This document shows, piece after piece, positions 48,577-59,126 of a stretch of DNA of 64,000 nt. The stretch is from assembly GCA_943846595.1 (NCBI GenBank), contig OX044355.1, positions 744,001 to 808,000 of the forward strand, in the 5' to 3' direction. Under the pieces are notes generated by a model. The model saw nothing but the letters and a program-made list of their open reading frames with translations, searched no databases and was not told where the DNA came from. The position numbers and the translations under genes were made by a program. This stretch comes from an uncultured Polaribacter sp. (lineage in GTDB: Bacteria > Bacteroidota > Bacteroidia > Flavobacteriales > Flavobacteriaceae). Position 1 is the stretch's first letter. Each line of letters begins with the position of its first letter.

Positions 48577-51180
48577 TTAGAAGCTATATTTCACAGAAGC
48601 ATTCCAAGTTCTTCCCCAACCAAACATTCCTCTGTTAGATTTGTTAATCCCTTTCCAGTTTTCTGAAGCAATTGGAGATGCCTCATCATTGTCTCTTAGG
48701 TCAGTCAAGTACACTTCATAGAACAAGTTGTTTACATTCAGTCTGAAATCTAAATTCTTGTCTTTGTTTTCACCAATGAAAAGTCGGTAAGAAATTCCTA
48801 AATCAGCAATGTCATAGGTAGGCAATTCTAAGTTTTCTTTTACAGCACCTACGTTTGCGTATAGGCCATCATACAATCTCCAGTCAAAATCTACAGAGAA
48901 GTTGTCTGTAATTGCATAGTCTAAACCAAATCCTAAAGTGAATTGCGCTGCATCTCCTACTTTACCACCATCTACATCATTGTTCGATTCAGATAAAATT
49001 ACTTGATCTTCATCGACTACTCTTCGAACAGTACTTCCAACATATTCCCAATCTCCAATAGAAGTAAATCCTTTAAAGGTTAGTTTGTTATTTAACATAC
49101 GAGTTCTAAAGTCAATTTCGATTCCTTGGTGTAATTGCTCAGCACCAAAGTTTAACGTATTTTCAATCAATCCGTCTACAACTCTTGAAGAACTCACTAC
49201 TCTGTTTTTCCAAGAGGTTCTGTATAAGTTTACATTTGCAGAAAAATTGTTTTTAGCATAAGAATACCCTAATTCCAATCCTAAAATGTCTTCATTTTGA
49301 GTGAAAGGACTTACTCTGTTATCATAAGTATTAAAGATTGCATCATGAAATGGTTGACGTGAATAAACACCTGCATTTGCATACACTTTGTTGCTTTCAT
49401 CAACAATAATACTACCTCCGGCTTTAACGTTGTAACCAACATTACTTACTTTTTCAGAATCTTGAGAATTCGCGTCGTAATCATATCTATCAAATCTTTG
49501 GTGATTTTGTTGAGACAATGATCCTTGAACGAATGCAGATAGTTTATCAGTAGCATATTCTAATTGGGTAAACATTCCTGCATAAGAAATTCGTTCACTA
49601 CTGTCATAATCAATTCTTTCATTCTCGCTTGCAAAATTAAAGAAGGTTGCCCAAGGATTTGCACTAAAAGCAGTATTTGCAGTTACAGAAACCACATCTC
49701 CAACTCGATTGTGCGTTCCATCTTTTAATCTTCTATCCTCTGTCCAAGAGGACAATCCGTGTAAATCTTTTACTTGTCTAAAGTGCGTTCCGTAGTAAGT
49801 TCTTAAATCGGCTCCTACGTTCCAAACTAAATTGTCATTCAGTTGCTTTTCATAGTTAGAAACCATTCCATACCAGCTATGGTTGTTCATCGAAGATCTC
49901 GTAATGTAAGCTCCGTTTCCAAAGTTCCCATCAACAGCGGCTGCATTGTTTGCGTAAATTGCATCATAATCAACATATCCCGTATTTGTTCTTTCTCTAT
50001 TTCCTCTGTTTCCAGTTCCACCTCCACGTCCCCATGAAGCATAAAGTACTGTAGAAAGGTTCGAATCATCGCTAATCGTGTAATCCCAGTTGATATTCAT
50101 TACGGGTTTGTGATAGAAATTTCTTCGTTCTGTCATGTATTCACCTTGGTAAGTACCCCAGTTGTTATTATATCTTCTACCATATTCTAAGTAAGAAGAA
50201 ATACTCTTAGAATAGTTTTGATCGTGCCATTGTGGCGCACCTGTAATTAAGAAGTTAAAGTTGTGCTTTTCGTTTGGGTTGTATCCAAAAGACACAAAGT
50301 AGGTCTGTCCTTGTCCTTTGTTTCCTTCGTTGTATCCGTCACCTTGCCAGTGAGAAAACATGACAGAGGTTGCAAAACCACTTTCATTCTGACCTGTGTT
50401 GTAAAACATAGTAGATTTAAAGTAGGCATCATTTGCCAAAGCTGTAGAAAAATAACCTCCTGGTTTTTTATCTGTTGTTTTTGTAACAAAATTGGTGGTA
50501 CCCCCTACAGAAGAAATGGCCAATTTAGAAGCTCCTAAACCTCTCTGAATTTGAACGGCACTTGCAATATCGCTAATTCCAGACCAGTTAGACCAGTACA
50601 TTTTACCATCTTCCATTCCATTAATGGGTTGTCCGTTTAATAGGTAAGAAGTATTTGTTTGATCAAACCCTCTCACAGAAATTCGAGTATCACCAAAACC
50701 ACCACCTTGTCCTGCAACATATACAGAAGGTGTGTTTACCAATGTCATGGTAACATCTTGGGTTCCAATTTTTCTTTGAATTTCGGCAGCTTTAATCGTT
50801 GAAACTGCTACAGGTGTTTTTCTACCCCCTGCTAAATCGATAACTCCTTTACCAATAATAACTACTTCATCTAATGCATCTGCGTCTTCAACTAATTGAA
50901 CAGCACCAACGTTGGATGCTGCAGCTGAAAAAGAAATTTCTATCGATTTGTAACCGATATAAGAAATTACCAAAACACCTGAATTTGATTGTGTGTTCAA
51001 TGTAAATTGACCATCAAAATCAGACTCCGTTCCGTTGGTAGTCCCTTTTTCAAGAACACTAGATCCAGGGAGGGGTTGGTTGGTTTCATCAACTACCGTT
51101 CCAGTAACCACGGTTTGTCCCATGACAGTCGCTGTCATAAAGAAAAAAGCTAGAAATAATACGTTTTTAATTAATTTCAT
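48577..51180 (-). CDS. TonB-dependent receptor, paralogue of the 45564 gene
   Basis: This 867-aa protein, read from the ATG at 51180, has a signal peptide, a CarboxypepD_reg-like domain (VVTGTVVDETNQPLPGSS), a plug (VYVAGQGGGFGDTRISVRGF, NGQPINGMEDGKMYW) and a barrel ending NASVKYSF. The upstream in-frame ATG at 51204 overlaps the -7 box at 51202-51209 and is rejected. Ligand unknown. The two receptors share the same order of features and came from a duplication, although only the other one has a lipoprotein partner. Confidence 0.9.
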   Translation of the reverse strand: MKLIKNVLFLAFFFMTATVMGQTVVTGTVVDETNQPLPGSSVLEKGTTNGTESDFDGQFTLNTQSNSGVLVISYIGYKSIEISFSAAASNVGAVQLVEDADALDEVVIIGKGVIDLAGGRKTPVAVSTIKAAEIQRKIGTQDVTMTLVNTPSVYVAGQGGGFGDTRISVRGFDQTNTSYLLNGQPINGMEDGKMYWSNWSGISDIASAVQIQRGLGASKLAISSVGGTTNFVTKTTDKKPGGYFSTALANDAYFKSTMFYNTGQNESGFATSVMFSHWQGDGYNEGNKGQGQTYFVSFGYNPNEKHNFNFLITGAPQWHDQNYSKSISSYLEYGRRYNNNWGTYQGEYMTERRNFYHKPVMNINWDYTISDDSNLSTVLYASWGRGGGTGNRGNRERTNTGYVDYDAIYANNAAAVDGNFGNGAYITRSSMNNHSWYGMVSNYEKQLNDNLVWNVGADLRTYYGTHFRQVKDLHGLSSWTEDRRLKDGTHNRVGDVVSVTANTAFSANPWATFFNFASENERIDYDSSERISYAGMFTQLEYATDKLSAFVQGSLSQQNHQRFDRYDYDANSQDSEKVSNVGYNVKAGGSIIVDESNKVYANAGVYSRQPFHDAIFNTYDNRVSPFTQNEDILGLELGYSYAKNNFSANVNLYRTSWKNRVVSSSRVVDGLIENTLNFGAEQLHQGIEIDFRTRMLNNKLTFKGFTSIGDWEYVGSTVRRVVDEDQVILSESNNDVDGGKVGDAAQFTLGFGLDYAITDNFSVDFDWRLYDGLYANVGAVKENLELPTYDIADLGISYRLFIGENKDKNLDFRLNVNNLFYEVYLTDLRDNDEASPIASENWKGINKSNRGMFGWGRTWNASVKYSF

Positions 51181-51201
51181 TTTTTTAAAGTTTAGTTCGT
51201 T

Positions 51202-51209
51202 CAAATATA
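51202..51209 (-). promoter_or_regulatory. -7 box TATATTTG for the second TonB receptor gene
   Basis: This is a perfect TAnnTTTG on the minus strand, 21 bp upstream of the ATG at 51180. Confidence 0.6.
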
Positions 51210-51233
51210 GAAAAAAAACTGCAGATGATAATT

Positions 51234-52814
51234 TTACGATTTATTTAGCAGTTTTTTTGCCAATTCTTTTCCAAGTTCTACGCCAAATTGATCGTAGCTG
51301 TAAATGTTCCAAAGAATTCCTTGTACAAAAATTTTGTGTTCGTACATGGCAATGAGTTTCCCCAAAGATTTTGGCGTTAACTTATCAATCAAAATACGCG
51401 TGCTTGGCTTGTTTCCTTCAAAAACTTTAAAAGGCAGTAGGGTTGCTATATGCGCTTGATCCCCAGAAAACTTTAATTCTAAATGAACTTCTTCTTTTGT
51501 TTTTCCAAAAGCCAAAGCCTCCATTTGTGCATTGTAGTTGGCCATTAATTTCTGATGATGATCCGTAAGCCCATACAACGATTCTTTATACCCAATAAAA
51601 TCACACGGAATTAATTTGGTTCCTTGGTGAACCAACTGCATAAATGCATGTTGCATATTGGTCCCAGTACTTCCCCAAACAACGGTGCCTGTTTGGTAGT
51701 TGACGCGATTTCCATTTCGATCGACGCTCTTTCCGTTGCTTTCCATAATGGCTTGCTGTAAGTAGGCAGATAATTTTGTTAAATATTGTGTGTATGGTAA
51801 AATAGCTTCTGTTTCTGCTTTGTGAAAATTATTGTACCAAATACTAATTAATGCTAAGATTACAGGGATGTTTTTATCAAATTCTTCCTCCTTAAAATGA
51901 ATATCCATTTCCTCAGCTCCGTTTAGAAGGTCTTTAAAATTGGCGAAACCAATAGCCAAACTGATGGATATTCCCACAGCAGACCAAAGAGAAAAACGAC
52001 CTCCAACCCAATTCCACATTGGAAAAATATTGGCTTTATCGATTCCGAAATCTTCCACAGATTTTAAGTTTGTAGACACGGCAATAAAGTGTTTTGCGAC
52101 ATCAAAAATAGTAGCAGGACATTTTTTTTGGGACAAAAACCAATCTTTAATTGTATTGGCATTTGTTAGAGTTTCTTGTGTTGTAAAGGTTTTAGAAACA
52201 ATGATAAATAAAGTGGTTTCTGGGTCTAGGTGTTTGATGATTTCAGAAACATGATCCCCATCAATATTTGATACAAAATGGGTATTCAAATGATTTTTGT
52301 AAAACTTTAATGATTCGACAACCATGTCTGGCCCAAGATCAGAACCTCCAATACCAATGTTTACAATATCTGTGATTGCTTTGCCTGTAAATCCTTTCCA
52401 TTTTCCAGAAATCACTTTATTACTAAAACTTTTAATTTTTCGCAACGCAGTTTGAATCTGAGGTTTTATGTTTTTGTCATTTACAAATAGGGGTTCATCA
52501 GAAGTACTTCTTAGTGCGGTGTGCAAAACTTCTCTGCCTTCTGTTGCATTAATAACTTCACCAGTATATTGTTTTTCAATAGCGTCTTTTAAAGCTACTT
52601 CATTTGCCAAAGCAACTAAAAGATTTAAGGTTTTTTTAGTGATTCTATTCTTTGAGAAATCGACAAGAACATCTTCATTTTGGATAGAGAACTCCGCTTG
52701 TCTATTTTTATCTAGGTGAAGTTCTTTAAGAGTCGTTTTTTCGATTTCATTAAAATGATTTGACAAATCTTTCCAAGCCTTTGTTGTGGTTGGGTTAATG
52801 TTTTTTAAAGCCAT
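51234..52814 (-). CDS. pgi: Glucose-6-phosphate isomerase
   Basis: This 526-aa cytosolic glycolytic enzyme interconverts glucose 6-phosphate and fructose 6-phosphate. The substrate and catalytic motifs are seen in [43 protein letters not shown] (catalytic Glu) and [16 protein letters not shown] (catalytic Lys). Length and motif order are normal. It lies 8 bp after the M23 gene, so they may be cotranscribed. Confidence 0.95.
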   Translation of the reverse strand: MALKNINPTTTKAWKDLSNHFNEIEKTTLKELHLDKNRQAEFSIQNEDVLVDFSKNRITKKTLNLLVALANEVALKDAIEKQYTGEVINATEGREVLHTALRSTSDEPLFVNDKNIKPQIQTALRKIKSFSNKVISGKWKGFTGKAITDIVNIGIGGSDLGPDMVVESLKFYKNHLNTHFVSNIDGDHVSEIIKHLDPETTLFIIVSKTFTTQETLTNANTIKDWFLSQKKCPATIFDVAKHFIAVSTNLKSVEDFGIDKANIFPMWNWVGGRFSLWSAVGISISLAIGFANFKDLLNGAEEMDIHFKEEEFDKNIPVILALISIWYNNFHKAETEAILPYTQYLTKLSAYLQQAIMESNGKSVDRNGNRVNYQTGTVVWGSTGTNMQHAFMQLVHQGTKLIPCDFIGYKESLYGLTDHHQKLMANYNAQMEALAFGKTKEEVHLELKFSGDQAHIATLLPFKVFEGNKPSTRILIDKLTPKSLGKLIAMYEHKIFVQGILWNIYSYDQFGVELGKELAKKLLNKS

Positions 52815-52822
52815 ATTTATTT

Positions 52823-54112
52823 TTAATTTTCAGCAATTATCTCTGATGATGCACTTTCTGTTTCAGTGATTTTGATATTGTCTAATCTTGTTTTGGGAAT
52901 TTTAATAAATGCCAAGTATTTTGTTTTAATATTTTCTTTTAAGGGTATTGCAGCAGGGAGTTTTTGTTTGAAAGGATCTACTTGTCTCCCGTTTTTCCAA
53001 AAACGATAACACACATGCCTACCTTCTGTGCTGCCTGTTCTTCCTACCCATCCAATAATGTCTCCTTGTTTTACGAATTGCCCTTTTTTTACGTTTCGTC
53101 TTCTCATGTGAAGATATTGGGTTTCGTAGGTGTTATTATGTCTAATTTTTACATACTTACCATTCCCACCTTTTTGGGTAGACTCAGTAACGATTCCACT
53201 TGCAGTTGCCATAATGGGTGTTCCTTCTTTTGCTGCAAAATCGGTTCCTTTGTGGGGCTTTACGCGATAGCCATAGTGTCTAATTCTTCTTTTCAAATTA
53301 TAAGGAGAAGAGATTCTTGAGCCGAATTTTATGGGTGATTTTAAAAACTGACGCCTTAATATTTTACCTTCATCGTCATAATAGTCTACCAGCCCTTTTG
53401 TGCTATCGGCTAAAAATCGAAAGGCGTAAAAATCCTGGTTTTTATGTTTGAAAACAGCAGAGTTAATATTCCCAAAACCTGCAAATATAGTATCGTTTAT
53501 GTATTTCTCCTCATAAACGAGTTTGAACTCATCTCCCTTTTGAAGTTTATAAAAATCCAATGTCCAAGCATAAATGTCATCTGCAATTGTATTGGTCAAT
53601 CCCGGATTTATGTGAAGGCTGTCCATGGTCACAGATAAACTTGAAAATATTTTTCCACCAATTTCTTTTTCTATAATTTTAATCGGTTTTTTATAGCGAT
53701 GCGCTGTAACTGTGGAGTCTGTAAACGCTACAATTGTTGCATTGATTTTATCATGGTTGTAAATAAAAACCTGAGCTTTTTCTGTAGAATCTTTGCGTGC
53801 TAAAATTGTATATGGTTTTCCTGCACGCACCCTTCTTACATCGAAAGTTTCTTTTACAGTACTTGCAATTTTATTAATCGTAGGATACATTACATGATGT
53901 CTGTCCAAAATGACTCCAAAGCTTTCACCACTTTTTATTGTATCTTTTATCACTTTATAATCATTCAATACATATCCGTATTCTTTAATGATTTGGGGAG
54001 GCACTATCTTTTTTTCAACAGTTTTTTCTTCTTTTGTAGTACACGAAAAGATCAAAGAAAAAAGAAAGAAAAGGGCACATAGTTTTTTCAAGAAACGAAT
54101 TTTAAAGGTCAT
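52823..54112 (-). CDS. M23-family peptidoglycan endopeptidase-like protein
   Basis: This 429-aa protein is read from the ATG at 54112, because the -7 box at 54126-54133 lies between that codon and the upstream in-frame ATG. A lipoprotein-type signal ([13 protein letters not shown]) places it in a membrane. A helical/LysM-like region precedes the LytM domain (about 280-390). The zinc motif HKGTDFAA is intact, as is YLHM, but the usual H-x-H is H-x-C ([12 protein letters not shown]). Activity is therefore uncertain: Cys may bind zinc, or the protein may act as an amidase activator. Confidence 0.85.
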   Translation of the reverse strand: MTFKIRFLKKLCALFFLFSLIFSCTTKEEKTVEKKIVPPQIIKEYGYVLNDYKVIKDTIKSGESFGVILDRHHVMYPTINKIASTVKETFDVRRVRAGKPYTILARKDSTEKAQVFIYNHDKINATIVAFTDSTVTAHRYKKPIKIIEKEIGGKIFSSLSVTMDSLHINPGLTNTIADDIYAWTLDFYKLQKGDEFKLVYEEKYINDTIFAGFGNINSAVFKHKNQDFYAFRFLADSTKGLVDYYDDEGKILRRQFLKSPIKFGSRISSPYNLKRRIRHYGYRVKPHKGTDFAAKEGTPIMATASGIVTESTQKGGNGKYVKIRHNNTYETQYLHMRRRNVKKGQFVKQGDIIGWVGRTGSTEGRHVCYRFWKNGRQVDPFKQKLPAAIPLKENIKTKYLAFIKIPKTRLDNIKITETESASSEIIAEN

Positions 54113-54125
54113 ATTTCTATTGACA

Positions 54126-54133
54126 CAAAAGTA
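54126..54133 (-). promoter_or_regulatory. -7 box TACTTTTG for the M23 gene
   Basis: This is a perfect TAnnTTTG on the minus strand, 13 bp upstream of the ATG at 54112. Confidence 0.5.
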
Positions 54134-54209
54134 CAAATAAAATGCAGTAATTTTTTAATGAATTTCAGGAAGTTAAGTAAACGGTTTTAGAACGATTTAG
54201 AGAATGAAT

Positions 54210-55007
54210 TCAATTAAAAACTTTTTCAAACGAATTCGCTAAACCTTTGTAAGCCTCTAGGTCTGCTCTTAATGAGCCCACAGATAGATTGGCTTTCATT
54301 TTAATTGGGATTTTGTTTTTATCGGCAGTAATCCAAATTGTAACACTTTCTTGCGCTTTAAATATTCTACCTGCCTGAACCAAGGGTCTAAATTTTAAAG
54401 TTTTTACTTTTCCGACTTTTGTTTTTAGAGTTTCTTTTCCTAAAAAACGAAGTTTAAACGGATAGATTTGCGAGTCTAAAAACATGTCAATACTAATTTC
54501 CTCTCCTATTTTTAAGGTATCAATTTTCTGATTTCTTAAATAATAAAAAGAAGAGAGCATATCTTGTACCTCTGAAAATGGAATCGACGTATTTTTTTTC
54601 TTGATAAAATCTTGAACGAGGGCTTTTTTTGTTTTGTAATTAAACGTGATGTTTCTATTTTTTTTGTATCCACCCTCGTCTATTTTTCGTTTGAAAAAGT
54701 AGGGCCTTATAATTTCTTTATCAAAGTAACTCTCATAAGTATCGTCTACTTTAAAGAACCACTTAATCATACCAGAAGTCCAGCCAGTTCCAGTTGCATG
54801 TAAAACTTTTTTACCATTAAGTTCCTTTTCCTCCAGTTTTAATACTGCAGTTCCAGCACGCATCCAGCCGCTATAACTCATTTTATAACGAAGCCACTCT
54901 CCGTTTTTAAAGACTGTGTTTTTTTCAGGACTAATATCTTGACCAAAAGACGTTAATGCTATAAAAAATAGCGCAAATAAGAAGTTTCTCTTTTTCATGG
55001 ATTTCAA
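54210..55007 (-). CDS. DUF3108 domain protein
   Basis: This 265-aa exported protein has a signal peptide ending near ALTSFGQ. The rest matches the DUF3108 beta-rich periplasmic family: GEWLRYKMSYSGWMRAGTAVLKLEE near the start, QDMLSSFYYLRNQ in the middle, and VTIWITADKNKIPIKMKANLSVGSLRADL near the end. The fold resembles lipoprotein carriers, and the function is unknown. It lies 64 bp downstream of the tryptophan dioxygenase gene on the same strand. Confidence 0.82.
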   Translation of the reverse strand: MKSMKKRNFLFALFFIALTSFGQDISPEKNTVFKNGEWLRYKMSYSGWMRAGTAVLKLEEKELNGKKVLHATGTGWTSGMIKWFFKVDDTYESYFDKEIIRPYFFKRKIDEGGYKKNRNITFNYKTKKALVQDFIKKKNTSIPFSEVQDMLSSFYYLRNQKIDTLKIGEEISIDMFLDSQIYPFKLRFLGKETLKTKVGKVKTLKFRPLVQAGRIFKAQESVTIWITADKNKIPIKMKANLSVGSLRADLEAYKGLANSFEKVFN

Positions 55008-55070
55008 ACTTATAAAAAAGTATTGATAATTGTGTTACAAAAATTATAAAAGTAATTTTTAATAAATTTA

Positions 55071-55991
55071 TTATGTATCAGTGCCCCAATTTTTCAACTC
55101 TTCCTCAGACCAAAGATAAGGATAGAAAATTCTACGTTGGAATTTTGGATGCAGGTATTTACGCCAACTACTCCCTCCAGTTGCTTCTAAATCTTTGTCT
55201 TTCCCACCGAGATATTTGCCTGCAGCATTGTAATGTGCAAGTACCCACTTTACGTTTACGGTATAATCGTAATGACGCATTGCTTGAATTAATTCTTCAT
55301 TTTCTTGAATTTCTTTTGGGAGTTGTTTGAATTTTTTTGATAAATTAATTTCGTTATAATCTTCCATAAAATCAATGAAGTCTCCTAGATACTTTTTGTC
55401 AAACAAATTGATTAGTGTTGATTTTTCACCTGTTTTATGATTTACTCCAGCAGCCTGCCAATACAAATGATCATAGGCGTTTTTAAAGGAAGAGTTTCGG
55501 TCTATTGTATCTCGATATCGTATGTCAATTAAATGAATTAACTCTGTAGAAGCAAATTCAATTTTTCGATATTGTGCAGATTGAAAACCACTTGCAGGTG
55601 TTAAGGTATTCCTGAATTTTAGATATTGTGCTTGCTCCATTCCGTCTGCCATAACTGTAAATGAACTGCTTAGCATGTCAAAATATCGACTGATTCTGTT
55701 GAGGTGCATTGCAAATTTTTCTGCAGAAACTTTCGTTGTTTTTGCAACTTGATCAATTTCCCACAAGACCATTTTAAACAATAGCTCATTGACTTGATGA
55801 TACATGATAAAGACCATTTCATCGGGTTGGTTGGTTCTTGGTGTTTGCAATCCTAACAATGCGTCTGTCTGGATGTAATCCCAATAAGTAATTGGAGTAC
55901 TCCACAACAAACCTTCTAACATGGCGTCTAATGGAACTCCGAGTTTATCATATTTTTCTTCGATAGCTTTTAATATTTCATCTTTACTCAT
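55071..55991 (-). CDS. kynA: Tryptophan 2,3-dioxygenase
   Basis: This 306-aa heme dioxygenase opens tryptophan to N-formylkynurenine, the first step of kynurenine-route breakdown. Typical segments are YWDYIQTDALLGLQTPR, MVFIMYHQVNELLFKMVLWEID, FDMLSSSFTVM, FRNTLTPASGFQSAQYRKIE and the end GGSSWRKYLHPKFQRRIFYP. It lies with hppD and hmgA, so aromatic amino acid breakdown genes are grouped here. Confidence 0.92.
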   Translation of the reverse strand: MSKDEILKAIEEKYDKLGVPLDAMLEGLLWSTPITYWDYIQTDALLGLQTPRTNQPDEMVFIMYHQVNELLFKMVLWEIDQVAKTTKVSAEKFAMHLNRISRYFDMLSSSFTVMADGMEQAQYLKFRNTLTPASGFQSAQYRKIEFASTELIHLIDIRYRDTIDRNSSFKNAYDHLYWQAAGVNHKTGEKSTLINLFDKKYLGDFIDFMEDYNEINLSKKFKQLPKEIQENEELIQAMRHYDYTVNVKWVLAHYNAAGKYLGGKDKDLEATGGSSWRKYLHPKFQRRIFYPYLWSEEELKNWGTDT

Positions 55992-56145
55992 TTTTCTCTT
56001 TTTTAGTTAAAATTTCATTCACGTACTTACTTGTTTGAAAGTGAATTTATGAGAAAGGAGATTTAATATTTTTAAAATTTAGACGCTTCATTCGTGTTCT
56101 TTTAAAATCCTATAAAAAACGATTTGTTTATGGGATTATGTTTTT

Positions 56146-57309
56146 TTATAATGTGCCTCTTTTTGCTTGTTCTCTTTCAATCGATTCAAAAAGGGCTTTA
56201 AAATTTCCTGCACCAAAACCTCTAGCGCCCATTCTTTGAATGACTTCGAAAAATAAGGTTGGTCTGTCTTCAATTGGTTTTGTGAAAATTTGTAGTAAAT
56301 ACCCTTCTTCATCGGCATCGATCATAATGCCTAAGCCTTTTAATTTGTCGATATCCTCTCTTAATTCATGACTAAATTCTTCTAATCTTCCAGGAACAGA
56401 TCGATAGTATTCTTCGGGAGGTATCGATAAAAATTCTACACCATTCGCTTTTAATTGACTTACTGTTTTTATAATGTCATCGGTTGCAACAGCAATATGT
56501 TGCACGCCGGCTCCTTCATAAAAATCTAAATATTCTTCAATTTGAGAGCGTTTCGCTGCTTTTGCGGGTTCGTTAATAGGGAATTTAATTCGCCCATTTC
56601 CATTCGACATTACCTTACTCATTAAGGCAGAATATTCTGTGTGAATTTGCTTGTCATCAAAGGATAAGAAATTCTCAAATCCCATGACATCTTCATACCA
56701 TTTTACCCATACATCCATTTGGTTCCATCCCACATTTCCCACCATGTGGTCAATGTATTTTAAACCTGCTGCTGGGGGATTGTAGGCGGATTCCCATTTT
56801 TGAAAACCAGGTAAAAAAACTCCGCTGTAGTGCTTCCGCTCTACAAAGAGATGAACGGTTTCACCGTAGGTATAGATTCCTGATCTTACAACTTCTCCAT
56901 GTTCATCGGATTCTACAGTGGGTTCCATGTAGGATTTTGCACCTCTAGAGGTGGTTTCTTCATATGCTTTTCGAGCATCTTCTACCCAAAGTGCAATCAC
57001 TTTCACCCCGTCTCCATGTTTTACAATGTGATCGTTTATTGGAGATTTACTATTTAATGGCGTTGTCAATACCAGTTTGATTTTGTCTTGCGTCAGCACG
57101 TAGCTAACAGCATCTTTAGATCCTGTTTCTAATCCACGATAGGCATGGGATTGAAAACCAAATGCAGTTTTGTAAAAGTGTGCCGCTTGTTTTGCATTTC
57201 CTACGTAAAACTCTACATAATCGGTTCCTAAAAGGGGAAGGAAATCTTGCGCACCTGCAAATATTTTTTCTAAACTGTAGTTTACTGATTTTATTTCTTT
57301 TTTACTCAT
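56146..57309 (-). CDS. hppD: 4-hydroxyphenylpyruvate dioxygenase
   Basis: This 387-aa iron enzyme converts 4-hydroxyphenylpyruvate to homogentisate. It has two vicinal-oxygen-chelate domains. The iron ligands are the His of IDHMVGNVGWNQM, the His of VQHIAVATDDI and the Glu of FFEVIQRMGARGFGAGNFKAL, which is followed by the conserved C-terminal lid. It lies directly after hmgA on the same strand. Confidence 0.94.
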   Translation of the reverse strand: MSKKEIKSVNYSLEKIFAGAQDFLPLLGTDYVEFYVGNAKQAAHFYKTAFGFQSHAYRGLETGSKDAVSYVLTQDKIKLVLTTPLNSKSPINDHIVKHGDGVKVIALWVEDARKAYEETTSRGAKSYMEPTVESDEHGEVVRSGIYTYGETVHLFVERKHYSGVFLPGFQKWESAYNPPAAGLKYIDHMVGNVGWNQMDVWVKWYEDVMGFENFLSFDDKQIHTEYSALMSKVMSNGNGRIKFPINEPAKAAKRSQIEEYLDFYEGAGVQHIAVATDDIIKTVSQLKANGVEFLSIPPEEYYRSVPGRLEEFSHELREDIDKLKGLGIMIDADEEGYLLQIFTKPIEDRPTLFFEVIQRMGARGFGAGNFKALFESIEREQAKRGTL

Positions 57310-57429
57310 TTTTTTTATTTTAGAATAGTGCGTTTAGAGAAGTGAAAAAAAAGATACGGGAGTTTATTTTGAAAACGTATTGTCATTTTTTAAAACGCTT
57401 CTATTTTTCTTCAAAATGTATTTATTTTT

Positions 57430-58587
57430 TTACTCTAACCAAGACTTATAGTAGTCTTCATCGGCAATTTTCATCGCTTCGTCTGTTACTTGTAGCGGTT
57501 TAAATGTGTCCACCATTACCGCCAATTCTTCTGTTTTTGTATGTCCAATACTACGCTCAGTTGCTCCTGGGTGGGGACCGTGAGGAATTCCGGCGGGATG
57601 CAAAGAAATGTGTCCTTGATCAACATCGTTTCTGCTCATAAAATCGCCATCTACATAATACAATACCTCGTCAGAATCAATATTGCTATGGTTGTAAGGT
57701 GCAGGAATTGAGTCTGGATGGTAATCGTACATACGGGGGACAAAACTACAAATGACAAAGGCATTGGTTTCAAAGGTTTGATGCACCGGAGGTGGCTGAT
57801 GAATTCGTCCTGTAATGGGTTCGAAATCGTGAATTGAAAAGGCATACGGAAAATTATAGCCATCATAGCCAATCACATCAAAAGGATGAGAGGCATAGGT
57901 CATTTCTATAATTTCTCCTTGTTTTTTTACTTTAACAAGGAAGTCTCCCAATTCATCATAGGTTTCTAATTCATGTGGTCTTCTTATATCTCGTTCACAA
58001 AAAGGAGCGTGTTCTAATAATTGACCAAACCAATTTCGGTATCGTTTTGGCGTGTAAACTGGCGAGTAGGATTCCACAATAAAAAGACGATTGTTTTCAT
58101 TGTTAAAATCTAACTTGTAAATAATTCCTCGTGGAATGACTAAATAGTCACCGTATTTAAAATCGATATTTCCAAGATGCGTTCTTAATTTCCCTGATCC
58201 TTTGTGAATGAAGATGACTTCATCTGCATCCGTATTTTTATAAAAATAATCAATGGTAGATTTTTTGGGAGCAGACAAAATGATATTACAGTCTGTATTT
58301 GTTAAAACAATTTTTCTACTTTCTAAATAATCGTTTTCTGGTGCTACTTGAAAACCTCTAAAGCGATAGGATTGAATATTGTTTGCTTTTGCTATTTTTG
58401 GTTTTACAGAATATTGTTTTCCAATTTTCTTCACCATCGTTGGTCTATGTTCGTGATAACTGTTGGTAGACATTCCGTCAAAACCAATTGTACCAAAAAG
58501 TTGTTCGTAATATAACTTTCCGTCTTTTTTGCGAAATTGAGTATGTCTTTTGGGTGGAATTTTTCCTAATTTATGATAAAATGGCAT
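57430..58587 (-). CDS. hmgA: Homogentisate 1,2-dioxygenase
   Basis: This 385-aa cupin-type iron dioxygenase opens homogentisate to maleylacetoacetate. Visible motifs are HKGSGKLRTHLGNIDFKYGDYLVIPRG in two parts, HEL of RRPHELETY, and SIHDFEPITGRIHQPPPVHQTFE, SLHPAGIPHGPHPG with the iron-binding His residues. With hppD it forms the tyrosine-to-maleylacetoacetate section. The next enzymes of the path are not in the window. Confidence 0.92.
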   Translation of the reverse strand: MPFYHKLGKIPPKRHTQFRKKDGKLYYEQLFGTIGFDGMSTNSYHEHRPTMVKKIGKQYSVKPKIAKANNIQSYRFRGFQVAPENDYLESRKIVLTNTDCNIILSAPKKSTIDYFYKNTDADEVIFIHKGSGKLRTHLGNIDFKYGDYLVIPRGIIYKLDFNNENNRLFIVESYSPVYTPKRYRNWFGQLLEHAPFCERDIRRPHELETYDELGDFLVKVKKQGEIIEMTYASHPFDVIGYDGYNFPYAFSIHDFEPITGRIHQPPPVHQTFETNAFVICSFVPRMYDYHPDSIPAPYNHSNIDSDEVLYYVDGDFMSRNDVDQGHISLHPAGIPHGPHPGATERSIGHTKTEELAVMVDTFKPLQVTDEAMKIADEDYYKSWLE

Positions 58588-58793
58588 GATTTAATGTAGT
58601 AATGAATTAATAAATACAGTGCACCAATTTTAGTATTGAACTGATACATTTTGCATTGATCTATTTATAATACATAGCATCCTCATTCAGGATTGCGTTT
58701 TATCAAATATTTTAAAAAAGTTAATAAATCTGGAAACATAGGAACGTTTTAAGAATGTTCTCTACAAATATACAGAAAACTAATTTGAGTTTT

Positions 58794-59126
58794 TTAGCTT
58801 TCTGGGGCCAATACAACTTCCAAGCCATCCATAGCAGGTGTCATCTGAATTTGGCAGCCTAATCGGCTATTGTTTTCGACATGAAAGGCTTCAGCCAACA
58901 TCATATCTTCATCAATACTCATTTCGGGTAATTGATGATTGGAGTTCACGTAACACTGACAAGAGGCACACATAGCCATTCCACCACAAATTCCAATAGT
59001 TCCTTCTTCTGCCAATTCATAAGAGCGAATGACTTCCATTAAATTCATTGCCATATCTGTAGGGGCTTGAATCTCGTGAAGTATGCCTTCTCTGTCCGTT
59101 ATTTTTAAAGTAATGTCTGGATTCAT
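58794..59126 (-). CDS. 2Fe-2S ferredoxin, adrenodoxin type
   Basis: This 110-aa electron carrier has the cluster ligands in GICGGMAMCASCQC (C-x5-C-x2-C) and SRLGCQIQM. It overlaps the start of its own operon partner, the ferredoxin reductase, by one base (59126), so the two are surely coexpressed. It may serve Fe-S assembly or the dioxygenases nearby. Confidence 0.88.
   Translation of the reverse strand: MNPDITLKITDREGILHEIQAPTDMAMNLMEVIRSYELAEEGTIGICGGMAMCASCQCYVNSNHQLPEMSIDEDMMLAEAFHVENNSRLGCQIQMTPAMDGLEVVLAPES

Noticed and set aside
55071..58587. A novel aromatic cluster
   Set aside because: Tryptophan dioxygenase, hppD and hmgA in one neighbourhood are ordinary for flavobacteria.
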